A stretch of DNA of 64,000 nucleotides from Elmis aenea (taxonomy: Eukaryota; Arthropoda; Insecta; Coleoptera; Elmidae). The notes beneath the pieces are model-generated. The model ran no database searches, was not told the origin of the DNA, and was given only the letters and a program-made list of their open reading frames with translations. A program made the translations under genes and the position numbers. Positions 36,160-49,213 of this stretch are shown here, piece by piece (position 1 is the first letter of the stretch; every line of letters begins with the position of its first letter). Where the stretch lies: NCBI GenBank assembly GCA_947652605.1, contig OX393578.1, positions 2,976,001 through 3,040,000 on the forward strand. The letters are read 5' to 3'.

Positions 36160-36896
36160 AGGACGCTGTCAGATTTGTCTGACAACGCGGTAAGACTCGC
36201 TCTGCGCTATCACTTGTTTACGTCAGTCTAAAGCGTTTGAAAGATTTATTCGGGCCGCTCGATCATTTTTCACGAACGCGCATCCTAGGCGAGCCCGCAG
36301 GAGACGCTGCCGCCGGGGGCGACGGTGATTGGCACTGACAAGTTGTCATCGGGTGGCTGTGGACGGACGCAGGCTCGCGGCGCGCCGTTCCGATGATGGA
36401 TGAACGGCGACGCGCTGCAGATAAAGACATACCCAGGTTTAAGGTACGCAGCGACGCGGCAATCGCGTATGTGCATGATGGCAGTAGTAGCGCGGACGAC
36501 CGCTAGGGCGCTGGCGCGACGCTTCGGCCGCCATTGGCCGAGAGGCGTGTCGGTTCCCTGACAGATCATTCATCTGAGCCCCACTCTGCCCCCGCCGATG
36601 ACCGTGATTGACAGTTGGCAGACGACTGCGGACCGCGCAGGATCTCCGCACGCGCTCCGGATCACCGCACGGCGCAGCAGCAGTAAGCAACCCCTCCTCA
36701 TGGTCCGGATCTCCAGGTGCAGCACGTGGAGCTGGCGCCGCGTGTGATGTGACGACAGCTCTTCAGGACGCGAGTGACTGGTGACCAGTGACTGGGCCCG
36801 GGCCCAGGGCATATGTGCAGTGCAGTGAAGTTGTGACTCGGTGTTACGGTGGCCCAACACGCAGACTACCCTGGTGTGGCGGCTGGCAGGGCGTTC
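36160..36896 (+). promoter_or_regulatory. hth: CpG-rich hth 5' leader and promoter-proximal region
   Basis: The 740 bases before the hth start are GC- and CpG-rich, in sharp contrast to the AT-rich DNA on both sides; the rich zone continues to about 37215 in intron 1. This is inferred to be the 5' untranslated exon and core promoter region. No TATA box stands out and I cannot place the transcription start. Several upstream ATGs occur, for example near 36813, and an in-frame TGA is at 36834-36836. Open frames on both strands here are best explained by the low density of stop codons in GC-rich DNA. Confidence 0.55.
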
Positions 36897-36911
36897 ATGG
36901 CTCAGCCACGG
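36897..36911 (+). CDS. hth: homothorax exon 1 (coding part, MAQPR)
   Basis: This is the first coding exon of homothorax, a Meis-family TALE homeodomain protein that binds Extradenticle/Pbx, brings it into the nucleus and acts with it as a Hox cofactor. It encodes only five residues, MAQPR, and ends at a donor CGG|GTAGGT at 36912. Fly Hth also begins MAQPR followed by a Tyr-Asp segment, which is how exon 2 starts here. The start is chosen because the same frame has a TGA stop at 36834-36836 and no other ATG lies between it and 36897. The exon ends in phase 0, matching exon 2. It lies inside a CpG-rich leader and is followed by a 12.3 kb intron. An exon this short is only believable because of the family match and the phase fit. 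Confidence 0.85.
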
Positions 36912-38519
36912 GTAGGTGACCCAGCGTCGAAGACGCGACGCTCGCATTCGAACGCCGCCGATTCTTCATCCTCCTCGCAACAACCCACCAGCTCAAACCA
37001 CCACAAAAAAAAACCGGCGTCGAAACACGACGCGCCGTAAATTCTCGAAAGTTTCAAACATTTTCGACGAATATGCAAAATTCGAGAAAAAGCGCGCGAA
37101 CGAATAAATCAGCGTTATGGCGGGAGTCCGGGTCCGGGGTGCACCCGGAGAGGGCTACACATCCGCGCGTTGATAAATCTTGCCAGGCGGCGGGGCGTCG
37201 CAGCGATGTTTTCCAGCACTGACGCTATCAATCAGAAAATAATGAATGAGACCCATCCACCATACATCATTCACGGGTCGTGCGCTCTGCATATCTTAAA
37301 TGCACATTCGAAACATTTGTCGTGGGGTCAATAACAGTACAGAGAAACTCTCTCATCATATTACCCCACACCGGAACGAATAAAACGGGGAAAAAAGCCT
37401 TAATCAAGTCGCGTTACTATAAATAAATAAACTTAAAATCCGCGCGTAAATATAGAAATGCTTATATTTAATAACCGTAGCACATTCTAAAAACCACATA
37501 AAGTTATCGACTGATTTAGACATCGTAAATCATCAGTTTTATTGATATAATTAAAGAATATGTAAATTTATCGAACAAAGTGTGAACCGTGAAATAAGTA
37601 AATATTGGTAATTTACTGCTTGCATATTTCGCTAAAATCGCCCGACTTTTGAATCATCGATTTAAAATAACATTTCAAAAATATGAGGAGTGCGCTCCCC
37701 AAGCCATGCAGCTATGTTAATAGTTTTAGCACTTAGCTTTTAAGAAACGCTTTTAATTCTTTTAAAATCGATGAATAGGCACTTTGCGTCGGCTATCGAG
37801 ATACCTTACCTGATTACACACTGTAAAATGTAGGTTCGAAAAAACCAGTCACTACAGTTTTTGGATTATCATCGAGGTATGCCAAGTATCTCTCTCGTCT
37901 TCTTCAGTGATCGCCTCCAAATAGCAAACACATCACATACCGTGTGTATTGTGCCGGAGCATTCGTCCGAAGTTACTTTTTATTCATACGAGAATTACAT
38001 AATTAAATTCGCCCGTATCGTACAATTAATCTTAAAAGTAAAAAGCGTGTTTTAATTGCAGTTGTTGTTTTATGTGGTCGCTATTTGTAAGGCATCCTTA
38101 CGTGTGAAGTAATAAGTCAGGCGTCGTGATGAGTATAAAGCGGCTGTTTCTGTAATTGTCGAAGCAGAACGGATTCCCCATACGCGGAATAAAAGTGCTT
38201 GTTGGACATCGTCCCCTAAAAGCCGGAATGAAGCGTTAAGCCCGACGGAACGGCTAACATTTGGTCGCCGGTGGAATGCCGACGGGTTGTCACGTTTTCA
38301 TGAACTGTGTTCCAAAACCAGTAAATATGCTGTAAGCTACGGTTAAAATGATATCTTAAAATCATTCTCCGCACTTAAAAAAACTTAAGCTATATAACAC
38401 ACTCCGCGTCTGTTTAGTACTCCATGAAATTTTACGACGACATCCATTCCAACAAGTTCCTACTTTAGAACCCAGTAAAACAGAACCTAAAAAGCGAAAT
38501 AACATCGGTTATTATCCCG

Positions 38520-38552
38520 ATACCAAGCAACATTTTAAATGTTGCTTGGTAT
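38520..38552. repeat. Near-perfect 33-bp palindrome (hth intron 1)
   Basis: Arms of 16 bases, ATACCAAGCAACATTT and AAATGTTGCTTGGTAT, are separated by a single T. Confidence 0.9.
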
Positions 38553-41012
38553 TAATCAATTACAAACGGTCAAAGAATTCTTGTCGGAAAACTTGAAACA
38601 AACCTCAAGCTACAAAAATCTCCTAGCGTCGTCTAGAACGAGAGGGAAAAAAAACTAATCATCTCTCGGGCTCTCGATAAAAAAATAAATTAACATCATT
38701 ATGAAATTATACAAACTGACCCGTCTGTTGAATTGTTTAGGTAAACAAAATGGAATTCATCTGGAATTAGACACACGATAACTAATTTAAAATATTTGTG
38801 GGTGTGCTGAGACGTTATTTATATGCCGTGTGGTGCCCTATGCTCGTAATGGCCACTTTATGGAAAACTGTGTGGACGCAAAATGATCAAATATTTTTAA
38901 TTTTGACCAAGCTGAATAACCAGTCGCGCTTTTGTTTATGAGACAAAGACACCATGTGGGTGAACTGGATTTGTTTAGCTGTATGCCCTACTAAGACTAT
39001 TATTTTTTTCAAATACCATACAGAAAGGAATCAAACAAAGTTTTGTTTCGAGTAGAAAAACAAAAATTACGCCGCAAAATTCATTTGTTTACCTTAAACT
39101 TACAAAAAGTCGAGAAAAACGACGCAAATTCAGCAAGATACCGCCCAAACATTCAATTTTTTTTTTAAATTTCATTCCATCTTTAGCCCATTTTGCAAAA
39201 TATAACGAAAATTAGCAAAGTTCTTCGACACATCTTCATTTTGTAGCGAATTCTTTTTTTAAATATACGAATTTTACTAAAAGTTCGAAAGCACATCTTC
39301 ACTTGCAATAAGCATCAAGAAAAAAACACGAAAATTTTTGATAAATTTGCAAAAATTAGCAGCTTCAATTCGTGAGGTATATTTTGAAAATCACCGCAAT
39401 TTTTTATTTCCGACAATTCCAAATCGCCTTCGTTGTGGATATTTTAAAAAGACGCCACAAAAACTTTTTGAAAACTTTTGAAATCGCGGTTTTTCGTAAA
39501 TTTTGAAAAACGCGAAACTCCCTGCGAAATTGAAAAAGTTTATGTCAACCGAGAAGTTTTTTTTTAAGAACTCAAAATTTTCTTGAAAAAAATGCTACTC
39601 AATTTGTGGCTTTTCAAAAAAAAAGCAATCAAAAAGAACTTTACTGTTATTTTGGGTCAAAATATTACGCGTCGAAATTCTATTTGCAAGCAGCAAATAT
39701 ATGAACAATCTACAATGATTTTTTATGTAAAATTAATTTATACAAAAAACAACCATTGTTTCTTTGTTATATCTGCGTGAATTATTAGCCATATATTTCC
39801 CACAAAACCTTAAAAATTATCATCTCCAGCGTTATTACTTAATATCGGTTGGAATTGAATGTTTGCCGGTAATTAAGTCGCAAAAATGTGGATGCAATTA
39901 ATTTTAACACTGGTTTTAATCGTCTTGCTTGTAACACAAAACACTTCTAATTTGTTTAAACAAAAATGCGTTTATTGTCGAAGTCTTCGAGGGCACATAT
40001 AACAAAACAGAATCAGTTAATTCATAGTTTAAACGCCCAAAATGGCCATTGCAGGTGTTCTAAAAGCTAATAGCGTGGAATCTTTTAATAGTAAAAGTTA
40101 AAACCATTTAGAAAATTTAATCGTATCTTTAAAACCTGACAAGTAACATTTACCTAAACATGTAGATTAGAATAATATAGAAAATAAAGATAAAACTCGA
40201 GTAACACAGGAATTTATTACTTAAAATATATCGTCTGTAAGTTTTTTGTAGACTTTTACGACTTCTTAAATCCGAGGGACCTCAATAATATTTGGCCGGG
40301 CATGAGCAGGATCGACACATCCTCGAAATCCAAAGCGCACACAGCCCCAAATATCCAAAAATTAACGCCATTTTCAATTCATTCGCTTAACCCGTAAACG
40401 CGCGCGTATTTACCAAGTGAAAATGCACGAAATTCAATGAAAGTTTAATAAAAATATCCGATTAAGTGTATAAAATTTAGCATGAAGCAGAATGCTCTCC
40501 ATAAAATAAATCGCCGAGAAAAATGGACTCCGTTTTATAGTCAAATAAAATGAACATTTCGGATTCCGACGATAACTTGGATACCGTCAACTGCGACTAT
40601 AAAGTTTGCATTAGTAGTGAAATTTGGGGAAACAGATTGTTAAATATGAATTTTAATAATAAGGGTAACGCGTGAATTTAATCGTTTGTTTTTTCGTCAA
40701 GGATATGGGGTGATTTTTCTCTATCGTAAAGGGCGCAAAAATGCGAATGGTTAAAACATAACGCACCAATGATATGGTGGCAAAAAATTCGAAACGAATT
40801 AGAACTCCGAAAAAATATACTTTTTGAAAGCGTTGGTTAAAATTTTAACGACAAAACACTGTCTACAATTTGGTGTACATAAAAAATGAAGACACCATCA
40901 ACTTAATCATACCTTAAAACCTGTGCAAAGTGTTAAAAAATTGCGTAGCTAGTGTTAAAAATGCATGATTAAAATTTGTGAGTTTTTTTAAATCCTGGTA
41001 AGTACTAACTTT

Positions 41013-41172
41013 AAGCCCTGAAACCTAAGGACGCTACACTAAAAAAATGTAAGCCCTGAAAACTAAGGACGCTAAACTAAAAAAAAATTCAAGCCCTAAA
41101 AACTAAGGACGCTTAACTAAAAAAAAAATTAAGCCCTGAAAACTAGAGACGCTAAACTTAAAAAAAAAAATT
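41013..41172. repeat. 40-bp tandem repeat, 4 copies (hth intron 1)
   Basis: Four units share AAGCCCTGAAAACTAAGGAC then GCTAAACT and an A-rich tail of variable length. Confidence 0.93.
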
Positions 41173-41487
41173 ATCCACCTCAAAGATTTTGTATAAAGCG
41201 TTAGTTAAATACGTTTCAATATATTTATTTAGTCGAAAAAGTTTCAAAATCTTTTCGAAAAATGGCCGACGGATATGCTAAAGTAATTTTTGAAGCGTTC
41301 CAAAGTCGAGAAATTTCTGTTTTAGTTCAAAGTTGAATTAAAGAATATAAATGAAAGTGTTGCTGGCTTTTTAGAAGTTAATGCGTTATTTTAAAATTTA
41401 AATAGCTTAATTTTGGCGCGTGAAGTTGTGAAAAAAAAACAGTGGAAGTGTTTAAAAATAAATTTTGTTTCGAAAAACGCGTTTTTA

Positions 41488-43602
41488 GGAATAGGTATTT
41501 TCGTTCGGACGTGGTTCTATTTCAACTGTATAAAAAAATTAAACCTGAGTGACTTAATGTTAAAAAGAAAGAAATATTATTCAGTAGTGATAAAAATAAC
41601 TAATTTTTTGTTGTAGTTAAGTCAAATATGAATCGAAACCTAAGTTTGTTTGCCTTTTCGATAAGTTTATTATTTAAAAATCGGTGTTTTAAATTTGCAT
41701 TGGGACATGCACTATTTACTTTTCAATGTATTTTCGTTCTAACGTGGTTCTGTTTCAACTGTGTAAAAAAAATTTAAAGCTGATTAATTTAAGGTTAAAA
41801 ATAAAGAAATTTCATTTAGTAGTGATATTAATAACAATTTTTTTTTGTAGTTAAGTCAAATATGAATCAAAATATAAGTTTCTTTGCCTTTTCGATAAGT
41901 TTATTATTTGAAAATCGGTGTTTTAATTTTGTAGTGGAGCATGCACTGTTTACTTTTCAAAGTATTTTCGTTCTAACGTGGTTCGGTTTCAACTGTATAA
42001 AAAAAAATTAAACCTGAGTAATTTAAGGTTAAAAAGATAGAAATATTATTTAGCAGTAATAGAAATAACTAATTTTATTTTGCAGTTAAGTCAAATATGA
42101 ATCAAAATATAAGTTTCTTTGCGTTTTCGATAAGTTTATTATTTGAAAATCGATGTTTTAATTTTGTAGTGGAACATGCACTATTTAATTTTCAATGTAT
42201 TTTCGTTCTAACGTGGTTCTATTTCAAATGTATAAAAAAAATTTAAACCTGAATAATTTAAGGTTAAAAAGATAGAAATATTATTTAGCAGTGATAGAAA
42301 TAACTAACTTTGTTTGCAGTTAAGTCAAATATGAATCAAAATATAAGTTTCTTTGCGTTTTCGATAAGTTTATGATTTGAAAATCGGTGTTTTAATTTTG
42401 TAGTGGAACATGCACTGTTTACTTTTCAATGTATTTTCGTTCTAACGTGGTTCTTTTTCAACGATATAAAAAAAATATAAACCTGAGTATTTTAAGGTTA
42501 AAAAGATGGAAATATTATTTAGCAGTAATAGAAATAACAATTTTTTTTTTGTAGTTAAGTCAAATATGAATTAAAATATAAGTTTTTTTGCCTTTTCGAT
42601 AAGTTTATGATTTGAAAATCGGTGTTTTAATTTTGTAGTGGAACATGCACTATTTAACTTTCAAAGTATTTTCGTTCTAATGTGGTTCTGTTTCAACTGT
42701 ATAAAAAAAATTTAAACCTGAATAATTTAAGGTTAAAAAGATAGAAATATTATTTAGCAGTGATAGAAATAACTAACTTTTTTTGTAGTTAAGTCAAAGA
42801 TGAATCAAAATATAAGTTTCTTTGCCTTTTCGATAAGTTTATTATTTGAAAATCGGTGTTTTAATTTTGTAGTGGAACATGCACTATTTAATTTTCAAAG
42901 TATTTTCGTTCTAACGTGGTTCTTTTTCAACGATATAAAAAAAATATAAACCTGAGTATTTTAAGGTTAAAAAGATGGAAATATTATTTAGCAGTAATAG
43001 AAATAACTAATTTTTTTTTGTAGTTAAGTCAAATATGAATCAAAATATAAGTTTCTTTGCGTTTTCGATAAGTTTATGATTTGAAAATCGGTGTTTTAAT
43101 TTTGTAGTGGAACATGCACTATTTAATTTTCAATGTATTTTCGTTCTAATGTGGTTCCGTTTCAACTGTATAAAAAAAATTTAAACCTGAATAATTTAAG
43201 GTTAAAAAGATAGAAATATTATTTAGCAGTGATAGAAATAACTAACTTTTTTTGTAGTTAAGTCAAAGATGAATCAAAATATAAGTTTCTTTGCCTTTTC
43301 GATAAGTTTATTATTTGAAAATCGGTGTTTTAATTTTGTAGTGGAACATGCACTATTTAATTTTCAAAGTATTTTCGTTCTAACGTGGTTCTTTTTCAAC
43401 GATATAAAAAAAATATAAACCTGAGTAATTTAAGGTTAAAAAGATGGAAATATTATTTAGCAGTAATAGAAATAACTAATTTTTTTTTGTAGTTAAGTCA
43501 AATATGAATCAAAATATAAGTTTCTTTGCGTTTTCGATAAGTTTATTATTTGAAAATCGGTGTTTTAATTTTGTAGTGGAACATGCCCTATTAACTTTTC
43601 AA
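41488..43602. repeat. 234/235-bp satellite array with 469-bp dimer order (hth intron 1)
   Basis: Nine units, marked by GTTAAGTCAAATATGAAT at 41616, 41850, 42085, 42319, 42554, 42788, 43023, 43257 and 43492. Spacing alternates 234 and 235. From the fourth unit on, two variants alternate: one has CAGTGATAG and AACTAACTTT, the other CAGTAATAG with AACGATATAAAA upstream. Every second unit is therefore closest to the next but one. Units contain a poly-T tract followed by GTAG or GCAG. No open frame is shared by the units. Confidence 0.95.
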
Positions 43603-45799
43603 TTTTGCAGAACTAGCGCCTCACAAACTGATAACCAAACGTTAAAAGCTCGCAACTACCGATGAGTTTTCCCAAATTTATAGTTAGCAATTTGTACAAA
43701 CAATTCTGTAGCGTTATGTATATGGAATGTGCATAAATCAAAGATGCGGGCGTTTTTGAAATAGGGCCTTTGGCTGCCTCCAGTTATTACAAAGCCAAAT
43801 AAATTTACTGGCTCCCGCTTTTTTCCGTATGTTTACAATTTGCGAAAAAAAAATAACACAAGTGTCAGTTTTTGTTGTGACAAAAACTTTAAAAATTGAG
43901 GTCGTGTTTTAATTGAGATTAGAACCGGTGCCAAAAACATCCAAAGCTTGTTTGGATGAGTTATCGGTCCTTTGAAAATTTTAATCGACGTAAAAGAATC
44001 CCCCCAATTATTTTTCGGGATAACGTTCGTCCTCCAAAAAAAATTCTTCGAATGATTTAAGTCAACTTTTATCTTCCCCGAAATATTATTTAGAAATATT
44101 CACGCTTTATCTTGTTTGTCATGTTAACTAGCACAAAATCGACATTGCTAAACGCAAGACGTATACCCGCGTCGCCTCTCAACAAAATACAAAATGCCTA
44201 ATTTGCTTATAAAATCGATTTGACGTAATGGTCTACGAAAATAGACACTTAACTTGAAATTAATGTCTTAATAGGTAATTTAAGCTACAGTATTGCGCTA
44301 TTGAGATTAGCTGCACGTTGCAATGGCCCGCTAAAGTAACCAAATATGTTTCTGCAAATTGATTCGGAATTTAGTTTTACATGCACGTAAAAAGCATAAA
44401 TTTTTAATGCATGCATCCAAAAACAGATTCGGGATTGTATATCAGTACAGCGTCTTTGCATTCACTTGTTTGTCGCGTCCCGTGGGAAACTGGTTCTCGC
44501 TTGTTTTTTTCGAAGGTTCCACTTCGCGATATTTTTTTGCTCCTAAAAGCCTCCCAATAATCAGGTATCGAGTGTGTATTCCTTCAACCGAATTTTTGTG
44601 GCTGAATGATAACCAGGCGCACTTAAAATCAAAATTCAGAGTGTATTTTAAATATGGATCAAGCTCGAATACTTGGTTTTTTTGATACAGCAAACATGGC
44701 GGGCCTAAAAATAACCCAAACGCGGATTAAACGTGGAAAAAAAAGTACCTCGATGCGCCGAAAAGAACGATCGTTTTGCGTATTGAAGTATCGTGCGGTT
44801 TGCGAAATTATAGTAGGAGCAATTCGTGAGTTTTCGAAATTACAGTGTGCCGAATTTTGAATGATAGGTTAAACGCGTTATTTTTTAGGACCCGGTTAAT
44901 TTTTAGTGCATGCAAAACTTCGTGTGGATTTCTCGTTTTAAAATGTGTCGTAGGTGGCTTATATTGATTGATCGATGATTTGATTGTAGTAAAAGAATGA
45001 CACTTGATAACCAAAATTACGATAGCAATGAGTACATCATGATGAAATAGCGCTGATGTAAAAATTTTGTAAACGCTGTTCGCTGTATAATTAACGAATT
45101 TAAATTTTGCGTCTATATCAGGGCTTATACAACATAGTTTTATCTTTGCGTGTAAAAATCATGAGCGTTTTTTTTTTTTCATGAATTACAAAGCAGTAAC
45201 AACAATTCTTTGTTGTTGATAAATATTAATACATTTAAAAGAAAATAATGGCGGAATTTAGGGTTATATCATTAGAAGTTCTTTAAAAAATAACAGCAAC
45301 ATTTATTATTATAAATAGGGGTAATTCAAAATCACTTACCTTTTTTTTTTGAAGTATTTGTTGTATTGCATTTGTAAATGAATAAATAAAACTGCAACTG
45401 ACGAAGGGGCTAGAGGCTTGCAACTGAAAAAGAAGTAAATCCGTTAGAATTTGAATAAAAGTAAATTGCTTTTTTAACACATAGAACAATTATTATTACA
45501 ATTTTAGTGCCCAATTGGTTTTGAAATTTGTTTTCTAAGCAAGTACTAGAACTTTAAAAATGCGGTTTTTTAAAAACATATTTCGAATACAGTTTTTTTG
45601 GGCAACTCAAAAAATTCTAACCAAATACGAATTTTTCGGTAATTTCTTTCAAATTTCATCATATATTAAATAAAAGAATAGGTAACGTTTTCGTATTCAT
45701 ATAGCGAATTTTGCGTTTTTTTTTTAAGATGTCACATTCACTTATGTAAATTTAAGCCATTGTGAGGTGACGTAATTTTTTTTATATTTGAAATCTAAG

Positions 45800-46370
45800 C
45801 TGAATAAATAAAAATAGTTGAATAATTTGAATAACATTTTAAAATTGAAGAGGTTAAAGCCGTGGTTGCTATATTGGAAACTTAAACGAAATGAGTAAAA
45901 AAAGTTGAATAAATAATTTGAGTAAAAAAAGTTGAATAATTTGACTAAAAAGAGTTGAATAATTTGAATAACATTTTTAAATTGAAGAGGTTAAAGCCGT
46001 GTTCGCTAAATTAGAAACTTAAACGAAATGAGTAGAAAAAAGTTGAATAATTTGAGTAAAAAGAGTAGAATAATTTGAGTAAAAAGAGTTGAATAATTTG
46101 AGTTACAAAAGTTGAACAATTTGAGTAAAAAGAGTTGAATAATTTGAGTTAAAAAAGTTGAATAATTTGAGTAGAAAGAGTTGAATAATTTGAGTTAAAA
46201 AAATGGATAATTTGAGTAAAAAAAGTAGAATAATTTGAGTAAAAGGAGTTAAATACTTTGAGTTACAAAAGTTGAATAATTTGAGTAAAAAGAGTTGAAT
46301 AATTTGAGTTAAAAAAGTTGAATGATTTGAGTAAAAAAAGTTGAATAATTTGAGTAAAAATTTTGGAGTT
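45800..46370. repeat. 23-bp tandem repeat with embedded 137-bp duplication (hth intron 1)
   Basis: The unit TTGAATAATTTGAGTAAAAA plus three bases recurs with 23-base spacing (for example 46089, 46112, 46135). At the left edge a non-repetitive block (AACATTTT..TTGAAGAGGTTAAAGCCGTG) occurs twice, 137 bases apart (45831 and 45968), so the array has grown at two scales. Confidence 0.92.
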
Positions 46371-49213
46371 GTGAGGTTGAAATTGTAACTACTATTCTAA
46401 ACTTAATGTTATTTTAGTCACACACTTTTTTAATCACAGCATACGTGTATACTTTTCTGGCTTAAATTATTTTTTGTATTAATACTTATTGCGATTTTAA
46501 TGCAATATGTGATAAAAATGAAAATTTTCTCGATTTGCATATCTCATACACGTTTAAGTGTTTTAAATAATCTCATGAATTAAACGTGGCCAATATTTAA
46601 ATGTTGTTTACACGATATTCGTACGTTTATCAGTGAAAGTTTTGTAAAGGACAAAATATGAAAAATATGACTAGGTTTTCAAACTTATTTTTGTGTGCTA
46701 TTTGAACGGAAATGGATTTAGGTTTGTTATACGTTAGCAAAACGCCCGGGGCCAAAGCAATCAGCCTTTTAAAAACTTTTCACTTCATTAACATTTCCAA
46801 ATATTGTTTGGTCTTTGTCTTTTTCGCGAAACCAATTAAATTTTAAACCAGTGTTACCAATTTTAATTAGTTACGTGGTTTCTTAGGATCGCCCGAGTAA
46901 AGTTTGCATGTAATGTAGTTATAATGCCTTTTTTTAAATAGTTGTTTACTCTGTTGTTTAAATGAAATCGTTTGGCATCTGTTTTTTTGTTAATTAAAAA
47001 TGTGTTTTTAAATGTTGCTGGAAGGTTTTATAAAATAAATTTGTGCAATTTTTGCACTTGTACTAAATTTTATGACGATATTGATTTTTTTTTAAAAATC
47101 TATTCCAGTAGCGTTCTGAAATATTAAAACTGGTCTATAAGAGACCAACCATTAATTTATTTCTCAGATCTTAGAACTAAAATTGAATTGATGTTGAATA
47201 ATAAATGCTATTGATATTTTTAACTTACTAAAAGACTTTTAAAGTTCATAAAACATGAACAAAGTTATCGAAAAATTTGCGTTCCTGTGTGATTACGGAA
47301 TTGTAATAAATTCAACGTATTTCATTACTTATAGCATAATTAAAATAAACACTTAATTGCTGGATATTATAAGTGTTTGGCGTCTAAAAATATTCAATTG
47401 TTTTTATCAATAACTTGTTTTACCGCGAATTTCGATTATTTTTCGTTCGAACTTGCGCGCGAAGATAAAACAAATTCGCAACCCGTGTCACGGCGCGTCG
47501 TGAGCGAATTTAAAAATTCACCTGCGGTTTTGTGTGATCGGAGAAAAAAAAATTAACCGAGCAATAAGAAATTTACCGCAAACAATTGGTAGTCGAGTAC
47601 ATGCGATATTTTCGTGCGTGCTTGGGCGTAAATGCGTGTTGTATTTGCATGTATTTTTGCGTCTCGACGTTCACTAATTTCAACGTTATTATTATGTTAC
47701 CGGAGTCGGGTTTTATTATGAGGTAGATATTTCAAGAAATCGCAACTTTGATCAAGAAATAACGTGCTTCGGGTCGAAACGTTTCGCTGTGGGATAAACT
47801 CGTTTGAATAGCAGATTTATCAGTTTGAGTATGGATTTGGTGATATTTTTATTTGGCAGAACCCTCAAAAGCCGACGCCGTAAGACAAAAGGCGCTAGGA
47901 AAAGAAGAAGAAGATACCTAAACGTTAAATCTGCAACTTACAAAAGCAAAAAGCTCTAAAAAAGCTCGTTTAACGTTATTTTTGCATTTAGAAGTTCGCT
48001 TTTAACCAAAGAATAAAAATTGGCAGAGTCTACGCGTTTTCACTTGCTTTGAGTAGTTTTGTTTGTAGAAAAAAAAATTTCTTCACTGTCAAAATGGGGA
48101 TTTAAAAGAGGGGGACGTTTTTCTCTTAATAATTCATTTCTTTGCGCGAATATTTTTAAAGCATGGGCTTCGTTTTGTGGCCTGTGCTTGTTGTATTTTT
48201 GATATCGTGTATTATTTTCGTATTTTCCGATGTAAATAAATGCATGAAATGTCCACAATGAATGCGGAATACTTGCTATTATTAGATAGCCATGTTAATG
48301 TTGTCCAAATTACCACAATGCCGAGAGAAATAGCTTTAATAAAGTGTGTTTAATTTATTTTTGATGTTGGACAGTGATTTAAAAATATTCAGGTAGCGAT
48401 TTGTATGTATAACTGACATATAATAGTCTATTGTGATTGTTATATAGTTTGCCCGTATATTCAGCATTCTGTTTATTACATTCAGTGCATAACACATGTT
48501 TTATGGCTTGTTAAATTAAGTAGGAACAGTAGAATTGGAATTCTAGCGCAATTTGCATATCGCTGTAGACATTCCTGTTACAGTTTCGCATTTTTTTCGC
48601 CGTTTATTCTCCCATATAATCGAAGCGAAGTAATACGACGCATACGCGCGGAACTGGGCGTCCTGTAAAGTGGTTAATTTTTTTTTTTTAATATTACGCT
48701 TTAATGTATGCAGAAATGTGGCTGCAAATTCGCAATTCATATTTTATTATAATGGGCGTTTGTTTATTGGGAGTTTCGGCCGTTAAAACAGGATGTGTTA
48801 GTTTAATTGTGATGGCGTATCAAAAACTAATTGCAACAGAACATTCAACACCGCTTCTACCATGAATTTATTGGAGTATAAAGATAATATGGTTCTAAAC
48901 TACCTATTTAAAATCACTCTAGTGGGTATTTTCAATCAGCTTATCGAGTTTTAATTGAATTTAAAAAATAATTATCCCATTATACGAACTTTAATGGTGG
49001 TGTGTTGCACGTCTCGGGCCTACCGGTTCACAATAATAGCACGTTCCGTTTCGCTGCGTTTTATTGTTACTATTAAAATCTGTATTGCTTCTTTCCAATA
49101 CTTTCCTTGTACGTTTTCCATCCAGTTATAGTCCTTTACGGTGGCGCGCGAATCTCGAGTGTATTTGGTGGTTTGTTGCTCGTTAACTAACTTGTGTTTG
49201 TTCTGTTTTACAG

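Larger units (their letters stand above)
36912..49213 (+). other. hth: homothorax intron 1 (12.3 kb)
   Basis: Intron between the MAQPR exon and exon 2, GTAGGT to TTTTACAG. It stays CpG-rich to about 37215 and is AT-rich after that. Recognisable contents are a near-perfect palindrome (38520-38552), a 40-bp tandem repeat (41013-41172), a 234/235-bp satellite (41488-43602), a 23-bp tandem repeat (45800-46370) and a modestly GC-richer patch at 47380-47660. I see no convincing exon or transposase relic in it; the stretches 37215-41012, 43603-45799 and 46371-49213 otherwise show nothing I can name. Confidence 0.85.

Noticed and set aside
35979..36182. YVDDLFVWLTG string resembling a reverse-transcriptase YxDD box
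   Set aside because: No other RT motif is present before or after it in any frame, so a chance match is more likely.
36285..36947. Three minus-strand frames of 83-125 codons in the hth leader
   Set aside because: Overlapping frames rich in Arg, Ala and Pro are expected in CpG-rich DNA; no domain or splice framing was seen.
36912..37107. Frames continuing from MAQPR into 37040 or 37107
   Set aside because: These read through the hth donor site; the family match continues in exon 2, not here.
47860..47960. AAGAAGAAGAAG tract resembling a LINE 3' end
   Set aside because: Too short and simple to assign; upstream sequence shows no LINE motif.
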